NCBI GenBank assembly: GCA_002387735.1
Contig: DGKJ01000032.1
Location: 1 to 23,638 of the forward strand
Source: Bacteriovoracaceae bacterium UBA4573
GTDB taxonomy: Bacteria > Bdellovibrionota > UBA1018 > UBA923
Reading direction: 5' to 3'
Length of the DNA: 23,638 nucleotides
Both the position numbers and the translations under genes were made by a program. This document shows, in pieces, positions 1-7,253 of this stretch (position 1 is its first letter; the number at the start of each line of letters is the position of its first letter). Below the pieces are notes generated by a model. The model was not told where the DNA came from, searched no databases, and saw only the letters and a program-made list of their open reading frames with translations.

Positions 1-2186
1 ATTTCTCGAAACAGTCGACCGCTCTGCCCACCGAGAATAGTTTGCAATACCCTCAGGTCATAACGTGCATTATCGCCAATAGTGGTGCCCTGATAGCCGA
101 CGATCACGTGGCTTTGTTCCCGATTCTTCTTTTCCTCGACCAACCTAGCCGCACTCAGACTCTGATGGAGAATCTTCATGTCGGGTCCGGGATTTTCGTT
201 TTTTTTGGTTTCTAATTTTTCTTCGAAGACCCGCACCACATCTGACGAATTAAATTTTCCGCTAACAGCGATCACTTTCTTTCCGGAAAAAAAGGTTTTT
301 CTGTAATGATCGACAATTACCTTTCGATCTAGATTTTGCACTGACTCTTTATTGCCAGTCATTGACAACGCGTACGGGTGATCTCCGAACATGAGTTCGC
401 TAAATCTGCGCCCACAAAGACGGCCTCCGTCATCAGCTAAACCGCGAATATCTTCTAGCGCTACTGCCTTGGATCGTTCGATTTCCTGGGCGTCAAATTT
501 AGGTTGGTTTAACAAATCACAAAACAGTGGAAGCACATCATCTACTCGCGAAGTGAGCATAGTTGCGCTTGCGCCCAAACTGTTTCTGCCGGAAAAAGCA
601 TCCATTCGCGCGCCGTGATTTTCGAGAAACTTTGAAAAGTCCATTGAACTCATTCCCGCCGGACCTTGTTCCCAAACGTCTGCCAGGATATTTCCTATTC
701 CAGAATTAGTTGGGTTTTCAGCGCGCAGCCCCCCCATGGCGCATACCTGCACACTGACTATTGGCAAATCTCGACGAGGAATCAAAAAAAGCTCAACCTG
801 ACCGCCTAACGTCACTCGTTCAATGGCGGACTGACTTATTTTTTTGCTGGATCGTTTATTTGGTTTTGAATCGATTTTTTTTACTAAAGTAGACTCGGTG
901 ATATTTTTTATATCGAACGATTTCGGTACCAACGAAAATTCTCGCAGCTCCCCGTTGTCACGCGCGTCGATCAAATAGCGTTTTGCGGTGGCTCGTATAT
1001 CTTCGAGAGATAATTCACGAATACTCGCCAGGTACTCGAGATCAAATCGCACGTTTCCAGTTACGTTTTTAAGAAATCCGATTCGGTTGGCGTAGCCATC
1101 CATTGACTGAACAGAATAAACTCGGTCAGTTTCAATGCTCATACGGGCGCGGTCGAATTCGTCTTTTGTGGGACCTTCCTTACAAAAACGTTCCACTTCC
1201 GACCACACTGCCCTTTGAATTCCACCCGCTTGCTCAACCGAGGTTTCGACGTCCAACATTAACGCTCCAGGAGCACTTTGCGCCCAAAGACTGCACCCAA
1301 CCGACGTAACCAGGCCCTTTTTTCTAAACAATTCGTCGTAGAGCCTCGAAGTATCGCCATGACCCAAAATCATTGTCGCCAAATCGAGTGCGGGCAGATC
1401 AGCGCCCCTCATAGAACAGGCGGGGAGGGCGGCCAACCAACGCACTGAACTGACGTCATAGGGGCGAACATCGAGTAAGTTTTTTGGTCGCACAAAGCCG
1501 TTACCAGCCCCACTGCGCCATTCAACTTGGCGACGTCTCGGGCGTATGGCTGCATTATTGGTCTCACCGCCACGAGCCCACGTTCGAGCAACTAATTTTT
1601 CAACTTTGATGGGGTCGACGTTTCCACAGACAACCAGGGTCATCAACCGTGGAGAATACCATTTTTTCCAAAAGCTTTTTAAAGATGCTGCGGTACAGGC
1701 TGCAACCGTCCGTGGAAACCCAATTACTGGACGACCGTAGCCCGCCTTACCGTAGAGCATGGTATAAATTCCCTGATAAAGCTGACGGTCAGGCGAATCA
1801 TCGGACCTTTTAATCTCTTCAAGAATGACTTCTTTTTCGGGAGCAAATTCCTTGGGCAAAAACTGGCTGCTCAACGCCATGTCGAATAGAATATCGTTAG
1901 CAATCGCCCAACGATCGGCGGCAAGCGTTATATGATAAACCGTGTGTTCGAACGAAGTATAGGCGTTCATCTCCCCGCCGCTGCCCTCCACTGTGCCCGC
2001 GATTTCCTGGGTTGTACGTTTTTTCGTACCCTTAAAAAGCATGTGTTCGAGGAAGTGGCAGTAGCCGGCCTCTTTCGGCGCCTCATCAATGCTACCGACG
2101 TCGACCCAAACCTGTACCGCAGCTACCGGCGACTGAGTGGGCACAACGACTAATTCAAAGCCATTTTCATAAGTTTTTTCAAACAT
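1..2186 (-). CDS. M16 family zinc metallopeptidase, two-module chain, 3' end cut by window edge
   Basis: I translated the minus strand from ATG at 2186 and it stays open for 728 codons to the window edge, so the C-terminus is missing. The start follows a GAGGAG ribosome-binding site (2193-2198). The first half carries the inverted zinc motif HFLEH (His44, Glu47, His48) with the third ligand probably Glu123/124 in an ILEEI context, as in pitrilysin and mitochondrial processing peptidase relatives. Later comes an LGHGDTSRLYDELFRKKG segment, the usual M16 C-domain signature. A second module begins near residue 460; it has no HxxEH (the equivalent stretch reads GIGNILADVWEQG) but ends with LGGQSGRLFRE, again the M16 C-domain signature. 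Known family behaviour: an active and an inactive half close like a clam around a peptide. No signal peptide is visible, so a cytoplasmic location is likely. Divergent from hemW. Confidence 0.9.
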   Translation of the reverse strand, partial: MFEKTYENGFELVVVPTQSPVAAVQVWVDVGSIDEAPKEAGYCHFLEHMLFKGTKKRTTQEIAGTVEGSGGEMNAYTSFEHTVYHITLAADRWAIANDILFDMALSSQFLPKEFAPEKEVILEEIKRSDDSPDRQLYQGIYTMLYGKAGYGRPVIGFPRTVAACTAASLKSFWKKWYSPRLMTLVVCGNVDPIKVEKLVARTWARGGETNNAAIRPRRRQVEWRSGAGNGFVRPKNLLDVRPYDVSSVRWLAALPACSMRGADLPALDLATMILGHGDTSRLYDELFRKKGLVTSVGCSLWAQSAPGALMLDVETSVEQAGGIQRAVWSEVERFCKEGPTKDEFDRARMSIETDRVYSVQSMDGYANRIGFLKNVTGNVRFDLEYLASIRELSLEDIRATAKRYLIDARDNGELREFSLVPKSFDIKNITESTLVKKIDSKPNKRSSKKISQSAIERVTLGGQVELFLIPRRDLPIVSVQVCAMGGLRAENPTNSGIGNILADVWEQGPAGMSSMDFSKFLENHGARMDAFSGRNSLGASATMLTSRVDDVLPLFCDLLNQPKFDAQEIERSKAVALEDIRGLADDGGRLCGRRFSELMFGDHPYALSMTGNKESVQNLDRKVIVDHYRKTFFSGKKVIAVSGKFNSSDVVRVFEEKLETKKNENPGPDMKILHQSLSAARLVEEKKNREQSHVIVGYQGTTIGDNARYDLRVLQTILGGQSGRLFRE

Positions 2187-2228
2187 CGTAAGCTCCTCAT
2201 CGCTGGGATAAAGACCGATTTTATGTTA

Positions 2229-2262
2229 GTGAAATGCCCCTGGAGTCAGGGCTAACTTTCAC
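2229..2262. promoter_or_regulatory. Compound inverted repeat between divergent M16 gene and hemW
   Basis: The 91-bp divergent gap holds a dyad: outer arms GTGAAA (2229-2234) and TTTCAC (2257-2262), and inner arms CCCTG (2238-2242) and CAGGG (2247-2251) around GAGT. It could be a shared operator or a hairpin in the hemW leader. No convincing -35/-10 pair was found for either gene; TAAAAT on the minus strand is the best -10-like hexamer for the peptidase. Confidence 0.35.
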
Positions 2263-2277
2263 AGCCTACATTTTTTT

Positions 2278-3387
2278 ATGAAGTTCCGAAATCTTTACGT
2301 TCATACTCCGTTCTGTGAAACCAAATGCCACTATTGCGATTTCTTTTCATTGCCCGAAGGTAAATACGATTCTCAGTCCCAAATAAAAGTTTATCGAAAT
2401 ATTTTAGACGAATTTAGATTTTACCGCTTAGGCGAGCTTGAAACCATTTTTTTAGGTGGTGGCACCCCATCTCTCGCGCCTGAGTCTTTTTTGGAAGCGC
2501 TTTTCGGAAAATTGGACCTAGACTCAAACTGCGAAGTCACATTAGAGGCAAACCCCTCTAGCGTCACCCCAACAAACGCTTCACACTGGAAATCGTTAGG
2601 CGTTAATCGTGTAAGCCTCGGGGTACAAGCGCTCTCGAACGAAAGACTAGAATGGCTGGGGCGGGTGCATTCGAAGGCTGCGGCCTATAAGGCTCTTGAA
2701 GCAGTTCATAATGCAAACATTGAGCGGGTAAGCATTGACTATATCGTCGGAGTACCGGAACAGAGCCTTTCTCAAATAGAATCAGAATTAGGGGAGCTTC
2801 TCAGTAAATTCCCCGCCGTTCGCCACGTATCCGCCTATTTACTAACCCTTCAAACAACCAATCCCAAATTGGCGCAGCTGCCAAATGAGGAAGCTCAACT
2901 TCAACACCTGCGAATGGTACGCGATGTCCTCGCCGCTCACGGGTTGTTACAGTACGAAATTTCTAACTTCGCAGAGCCAGGTTTTGAGGCCCGGCACAAC
3001 TTAAATTACTGGAATGGTGGCAGCTACCTCGGCATCGGACCAAGCGCTCACTCTTTCGACTCTTCCGAACAATTGCGTTGGAAAAACAAGGCCTCTTTAA
3101 GTAGCTATTGTGAAGACGTCGAAAATGCTCTTCCTCCGATCGACTGGAAGGAGTCGCTGGATCGCGAACAACGACGTCTCGAGTACTTGATGCTCAGACT
3201 CAGAACCAGTGCCGGAATAGTTACCCATGACTACTCCGCTCGGTTCGGGCGTGATCTCGCAGCGGACAACGACACTCGAATCCTCCAATGGGAGGCTGCG
3301 GGGCTCGTTTCTCGGTCCCAGGACCAAATTCGACTAATGGGCGACGGGTACTTTCTGAGCGACTCCATTATTGGGGCGATTAGATAA
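2278..3387 (+). CDS. hemW: HemW-type radical SAM heme chaperone (coproporphyrinogen III oxidase-like)
   Basis: 369 residues, within the normal HemW size. The N-terminus has the radical SAM cluster motif CxxxCxxC (Cys13, Cys17, Cys20) in the HemW context YVHTPFCETKCHYCDFF, followed by GGGTPS at residues 60-65 and the SAM-binding strand with ASHWKSLGVNRVSLGVQ. The C-terminal half contains HNLNYWNGGSYLGIGPSAHS, typical of HemW/HemN C-domains. It lacks the N-terminal extension of true oxygen-independent oxidases (HemN). Family knowledge: HemW binds heme and a [4Fe-4S] cluster and delivers heme to respiratory enzymes; older annotations call it coproporphyrinogen oxidase. The ATG follows a run of seven T with no clear Shine-Dalgarno sequence. 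Separated by about 90 bp from the downstream heat-shock operon, which has its own promoter. Confidence 0.92.
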   Translation: MKFRNLYVHTPFCETKCHYCDFFSLPEGKYDSQSQIKVYRNILDEFRFYRLGELETIFLGGGTPSLAPESFLEALFGKLDLDSNCEVTLEANPSSVTPTNASHWKSLGVNRVSLGVQALSNERLEWLGRVHSKAAAYKALEAVHNANIERVSIDYIVGVPEQSLSQIESELGELLSKFPAVRHVSAYLLTLQTTNPKLAQLPNEEAQLQHLRMVRDVLAAHGLLQYEISNFAEPGFEARHNLNYWNGGSYLGIGPSAHSFDSSEQLRWKNKASLSSYCEDVENALPPIDWKESLDREQRRLEYLMLRLRTSAGIVTHDYSARFGRDLAADNDTRILQWEAAGLVSRSQDQIRLMGDGYFLSDSIIGAIR

Positions 3388-3424
3388 ATTACACAATAAT
3401 TACAATTAGTTATCACTTTTTTGA

Positions 3425-3452
3425 CTTGACATTTTTACGCGTAATCCCATCT
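3425..3452 (+). promoter_or_regulatory. Candidate sigma32-type heat-shock promoter of grpE-dnaK-dnaJ
   Basis: CTTGAC (3425-3430) is followed after 14 bp by TCCCATCT (3445-3452), close to the RpoH consensus CTTGAA-N13-15-CCCCATNT. The overlapping TTGACA (3426-3431) could alternatively serve a housekeeping sigma factor, but the -10-like hexamer at a suitable distance is poor. No CIRCE (HrcA operator) inverted repeat is visible upstream of grpE. Confidence 0.5.
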
Positions 3453-3474
3453 TAATTTGGAAGGACCCACTATT

Positions 3475-4017
3475 ATGGAGCACAATTTGAATACAGAAAA
3501 CCCTGAATCGACCAAACCCGCGGCTTCTGCTTCCGAGGAGCTCGAGAACGCCACCGACTCCGCTGCGTCGGGCGAATATAAATTAGCTGAACTTGAGGCG
3601 CAGCTTGCTGATCAAAAAAGCAAATATCTCTATCTTTACGCCGAATTTGAAACCTATAAAAAAAGGGCAATTAAAGAGCGCTCTGAACTACTGAAGTTTG
3701 GTCATGAAAACTTTGCTGGTGAGCTACTTTTGACAGCTGACAACCTAGAGCGCGCAATTCAAAACTCGACCGAAGCACCGAAAAATCTTCTTGATGGACT
3801 AAAAATGGTCCAGCAACAGCTGCAAGATACGTTTAGTCGTTTTGGCGTTACGGAAATTCAGTCTATTGAGGCGAAATTCAACCCAGAGCTGCACGAAGCC
3901 GTTGGTCAGGAACTTTCTGAGAACAAGGAATCGGGCTCTATTTTGGCGGTAGTTCAAAAGGGCTATCTTTTGCACGGTCGACTGCTGCGAGCTGCACGGG
4001 TGATTATTGCCAAATAA
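3475..4017 (+). CDS. grpE: GrpE nucleotide exchange factor
   Basis: 180 residues from the ATG at 3475, preferred over an in-frame TTG at 3457 because GGAAGGA (3459-3465) sits at good spacing in front of the ATG. The N-terminus is acidic and Ala/Glu/Ser-rich. A long heptad-rich helix then contains LYLYAEFETYKKRAIKER, the conserved GrpE coiled-coil segment. The C-terminal beta domain has FNPELHEAVGQE and QKGYLLHGRLLRAARVIIA, the conserved DnaK-contact region. Role from the family: it releases ADP from DnaK and acts as a thermosensor in some bacteria. First gene of grpE-dnaK-dnaJ, 58 bp before dnaK. Confidence 0.96.
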   Translation: MEHNLNTENPESTKPAASASEELENATDSAASGEYKLAELEAQLADQKSKYLYLYAEFETYKKRAIKERSELLKFGHENFAGELLLTADNLERAIQNSTEAPKNLLDGLKMVQQQLQDTFSRFGVTEIQSIEAKFNPELHEAVGQELSENKESGSILAVVQKGYLLHGRLLRAARVIIAK

Positions 4018-4075
4018 GATTTTAGTCCCAGCTTTATAGTTAAGGAACTTTTGAAACTTTATAACGGAGGAATTT

Positions 4076-6010
4076 ATGGGAAAAGTAATAGGAATCGACC
4101 TGGGAACAACAAACTCCTGCGTCGCAGTCGTCGAAGGTGGAGAACCTAAAGTTATTCCGAACTCGGAAGGTTTGAACACTACTCCGTCAATCGTCGCTTT
4201 TATGGACAACGGCGAAAAGCTCGTTGGACAAGCTGCTAAGCGCCAGGCGGTAACCAACCCTGATCGCACAATTTTCGAAGCTAAGCGCCTTGTCGGACGC
4301 AAAACCAACACTAAAGAGGTGCAAGAATTTGCGAAAGTTGCCCCTTTTAAGATTGCTGATTCGAAAAACGGTGATGCCTGGATTAAAGTGAACGATCGCG
4401 AAATGGCTCCTCAAGAAATTTCCGCTCTAGTGCTTCAAAAAATGAAGAAGACCGCGGAAGATTATTTGGGTGAAGAAGTTAAAGAAGCCGTAGTCACCGT
4501 ACCAGCTTACTTTAACGATGCACAACGACAAGCCACCAAAGACGCGGGCCGAATTGCTGGCCTCAATGTGCTTCGTATTATCAATGAACCGACGGCCGCA
4601 GCGCTGGCCTACGGATTAGATAAGAAAAAAGACGAAGTCGTGGCGGTTTTCGACCTTGGTGGTGGTACGTTCGATATTTCGATCTTGGAAATTGGTGACG
4701 GAGTATTTGAAGTAAAAGCCACCAATGGTGATACTTTTCTTGGCGGTGCAAATTTCGACCAACGAATCATCGATTTTCTTGCTGAAAGTTTTCAGAAAGA
4801 AAATGGCATTGATTTGCGCAAAGACCGCATGGCCCTGCAACGTCTAAAGGAAGCAGCTGAAAAAGCCAAACACGAGCTTTCTAGCTCTCTTGAGACAGAG
4901 GTTAACCTTCCTTTTATTACGGCCGATCAGTCGGGGCCAAAACATTTGAGTGTTAAAATTTCGCGCTCGAAACTTGAGGCACTTGTTGCGGACTTGATCG
5001 ATAAAATGGTCGCTCCATGTGAGACGTGCATTAAGGACTCGGGAATTGAAAAGTCGAAGATCAACGAAGTAATTCTGGTTGGTGGTATGACCCGCATGCC
5101 GCGCGTTCAACAGAAAGTTAAGGAAATCTTTGGCAAGGAACCTCACCGTGGCGTGAACCCCGACGAAGTGGTTGCCGTTGGCGCCGCCGTACAGGGTGCG
5201 GTTCTTAAGGGTGAGGTCAAAGACGTATTGTTGTTAGACGTAACTCCTCTCTCGCTCGGAATTGAGACTTTAGGCGGTGTTTCCACCAAGCTTATTGAGA
5301 AAAACACCACGATTCCTTCGAGAAAAAGTCAGGTCTTTTCGACTGCAGCCGATAATCAAACGGCCGTAACGATCCACGTTCTTCAAGGGGAACGAGAATT
5401 TGCCGAACACAACAAGAGCCTCGGGCGCTTTGACTTAGTAGGAATTGCCCCAGCTCCACGTGGAATGCCGCAAGTAGAAGTGACCTTCGACATCGACGCG
5501 AACGGAATTGTAAACGTTTCCGCAAAAGACCTCGGAACCGGTAAGGAACAAGCGATTAAGATTACTGCGGGCTCGGGCCTGACTGAAGCAGAAATCCAAC
5601 GCATGGTCAAAGAGGCTGAGGCCAATCGCGGTGAAGACGAGAAACGTAAGGCAGTAGTCACGGCACGCAACAACTTAGACGGCTTAATTTACTCGATCGA
5701 CAAGAGTTTGAAGGAGCATGGGGAAAAAGTAGATGCTCCGATCAAAGCCGAAATTGAAACGGCGTTGACCGAAGCAAGAAAAGCACTCGAATCGAACGAC
5801 GAGGCCACGTTGAAGTCGGCCACTGAGACCTTAACTACGGCTTCGAATAAAATGGCAGAAGTCATTTATAAAGCTTCGGCTGCGAATGGCGCTGGCGCCC
5901 AAGCAGCTGCTGGTGAAGGAAACGGATCGACGAACTCCGATTCGACTGCTAAAAAGAAAGACGGCAAAGATGGCGACGATGTAATCGACGCCGACTTTAA
6001 AGAAGTCTAA
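4076..6010 (+). CDS. dnaK: Hsp70 chaperone DnaK
   Basis: 644 residues, full length. The start is fixed by GGAGG (4066-4070) six bases before ATG. The nucleotide-binding domain opens with IGIDLGTTNSCVAVVEGG and contains the second phosphate loop VFDLGGGTFDIS and the adenosine motif ILVGGMTRMPRVQ. The interdomain linker DVLLLDVTPLSLGIET is intact. The substrate-binding domain follows, then a helical lid and a Gly/Ala/Asn-rich tail ending DDVIDADFKEV, the EEVD-like bacterial tail. It binds exposed hydrophobic segments in an ATP-driven cycle with DnaJ and GrpE, both encoded in the same operon. Nothing unusual in sequence. Confidence 0.99.
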   Translation: MGKVIGIDLGTTNSCVAVVEGGEPKVIPNSEGLNTTPSIVAFMDNGEKLVGQAAKRQAVTNPDRTIFEAKRLVGRKTNTKEVQEFAKVAPFKIADSKNGDAWIKVNDREMAPQEISALVLQKMKKTAEDYLGEEVKEAVVTVPAYFNDAQRQATKDAGRIAGLNVLRIINEPTAAALAYGLDKKKDEVVAVFDLGGGTFDISILEIGDGVFEVKATNGDTFLGGANFDQRIIDFLAESFQKENGIDLRKDRMALQRLKEAAEKAKHELSSSLETEVNLPFITADQSGPKHLSVKISRSKLEALVADLIDKMVAPCETCIKDSGIEKSKINEVILVGGMTRMPRVQQKVKEIFGKEPHRGVNPDEVVAVGAAVQGAVLKGEVKDVLLLDVTPLSLGIETLGGVSTKLIEKNTTIPSRKSQVFSTAADNQTAVTIHVLQGEREFAEHNKSLGRFDLVGIAPAPRGMPQVEVTFDIDANGIVNVSAKDLGTGKEQAIKITAGSGLTEAEIQRMVKEAEANRGEDEKRKAVVTARNNLDGLIYSIDKSLKEHGEKVDAPIKAEIETALTEARKALESNDEATLKSATETLTTASNKMAEVIYKASAANGAGAQAAAGEGNGSTNSDSTAKKKDGKDGDDVIDADFKEV

Positions 6011-6015
6011 ACCCT

Positions 6016-6029
6016 TTAACCTAGGCTAA
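6016..6029 (+). repeat. 14-bp intergenic repeat, copy 1 (TTAACCTAGGCTAA)
   Basis: This lies in the 22-bp gap between dnaK and dnaJ. A copy differing at one base (TTAACCTAGACTAA) lies at 7210-7223, just after dnaJ. Both contain CTAG. Whether it is functional, for example an mRNA processing or protein site, or coincidental cannot be told from two copies. Confidence 0.4.
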
Positions 6030-6032
6030 AAA

Positions 6033-7190
6033 ATGGCCGCTCAAAAACGAGACTATTACGAGATTCTCGGGGTCGGTAAAAGCGCCGGCCCCGAGGAACT
6101 CAAAAAAGCATATCGTAAGCTCGCAGTGCAGTTTCACCCAGACAAAAATCCGGGCGACAAGGCTGCGGAGGAACGTTTTAAAGAACTTTCCGAGGCTTAC
6201 GAAGTGTTAAGCACTCCCGAAAAAAGAAAAATGTACGATCAGTTCGGCCACGCCGCAGCCAATATGGGTGGCGGCGGTCCTTACGGCGGAGCCGGGGGTT
6301 TTCAAGGTTTCGATTTCGGCGGCGGATCAATTAACGATATTTTCGGAGATATCTTTGGTGATATTTTTGGAGGCGGCCGCGGAGGTGCGGGAGGCGCGCG
6401 GCGCCGCTCGAGAGCCCAATCTGGGGCTGATCTTCAATATGAACTAGAAGTCACTTTCGAAGAAGCGGCTTTTGGAACTGAAAAAGTAATTTCCATTCCT
6501 CGAAACAGTGAGTGCAAAACCTGTCATGGGTCTGGTGCCAAGCCAGGAACAAGTGCGTCGAAATGTGGGCAATGCCATGGTTCGGGTGAAATGCGTTTTC
6601 AACAGGGATTTTTTTCTGTTTCGAGAACCTGCAATCGCTGCGGTGGAACGGGCGAAACTATTTCTGACCCCTGCACGGATTGTTCAGGTTCTGGAAGAAA
6701 TCGAAAGAACATCGACCTCGCAATCAAGATTCCAGCGGGTATCGATACGGGTCAACGCCTAAAACTTTCAGGCGAGGGTGAACCCGGTTTGCGCGGGGGA
6801 CCTTCGGGCGACCTTTACGTGGTTATCCAAGTGCAAGATCACCCTTTCTTTACCCGAGAAGAGGCGGACATTACGTGTGAGGTCCCTATTAGTTTTCCAC
6901 AAGCTGCTTTAGGTGCCGAAATCGATGTGCCAACGCTTGAGGGTAAAGCTAAACTAAAAATCCCAGCCGGCATGCAGTCCAATAAGATTTTAAGGCTGAA
7001 ACACAAGGGCATAGCTAAGCTTGGTGGATACGGTCGGGGCGACCAATTAGTTCGAGTATTGGTAGAAACACCCCAAAAACTATCTGCCGAGCAAAAAGAA
7101 CTGCTTCGTCGATTTCAGGAACTAAGCGACGAAAAGAGCCATCCGCTCGCCAAGGGTTTTTTTGACAAGATGCGCGGTCTGTTCGAGTAG
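6033..7190 (+). CDS. dnaJ: Hsp40 co-chaperone DnaJ (type I)
   Basis: 385 residues. The J domain (residues about 5-70) carries the HPD tripeptide in the context QFHPDKNPGD. A Gly/Phe-rich region follows with a triple GDIF repeat. Four CxxCxGxG zinc repeats come next: CKTCHGSG, CGQCHGSG, CNRCGGTG and CTDCSGSG. The C-terminal substrate-binding domain includes GDLYVVIQVQDHPFFTREEADI and a dimerisation tail. All type I elements are present, so it should stimulate DnaK ATPase and hold unfolded clients. It starts 22 bp after dnaK with no strong ribosome-binding site, suggesting translation aided by the upstream gene. Confidence 0.98.
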   Translation: MAAQKRDYYEILGVGKSAGPEELKKAYRKLAVQFHPDKNPGDKAAEERFKELSEAYEVLSTPEKRKMYDQFGHAAANMGGGGPYGGAGGFQGFDFGGGSINDIFGDIFGDIFGGGRGGAGGARRRSRAQSGADLQYELEVTFEEAAFGTEKVISIPRNSECKTCHGSGAKPGTSASKCGQCHGSGEMRFQQGFFSVSRTCNRCGGTGETISDPCTDCSGSGRNRKNIDLAIKIPAGIDTGQRLKLSGEGEPGLRGGPSGDLYVVIQVQDHPFFTREEADITCEVPISFPQAALGAEIDVPTLEGKAKLKIPAGMQSNKILRLKHKGIAKLGGYGRGDQLVRVLVETPQKLSAEQKELLRRFQELSDEKSHPLAKGFFDKMRGLFE

Positions 7191-7209
7191 CCATTAATCA
7201 ATAACCTTA

Positions 7210-7223
7210 TTAACCTAGACTAA
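7210..7223 (+). repeat. 14-bp intergenic repeat, copy 2 (TTAACCTAGACTAA)
   Basis: Matches 13 of 14 bases of the copy at 6016-6029; the two copies flank dnaJ in consecutive intergenic gaps. Confidence 0.4.
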
Positions 7224-7253
7224 GCTGCTCTGCGTTCTGTAGAATCAGAGAAC

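Noticed and set aside
3388..3474. CIRCE element upstream of grpE
   Set aside because: No TTAGCACTC-N9-GAGTGCTAA-like inverted repeat is present in the gap; the RpoH-like motif fits better.
3799..4311. Minus-strand open frame of 170 codons across grpE/dnaK
   Set aside because: Shadow of two certain genes on the other strand; composition follows their codon structure and no start signal is present.
7229..7251. Hairpin CTCTG/CAGAG just before the lipoprotein start
   Set aside because: Five-base arms with no T-run; could be chance.
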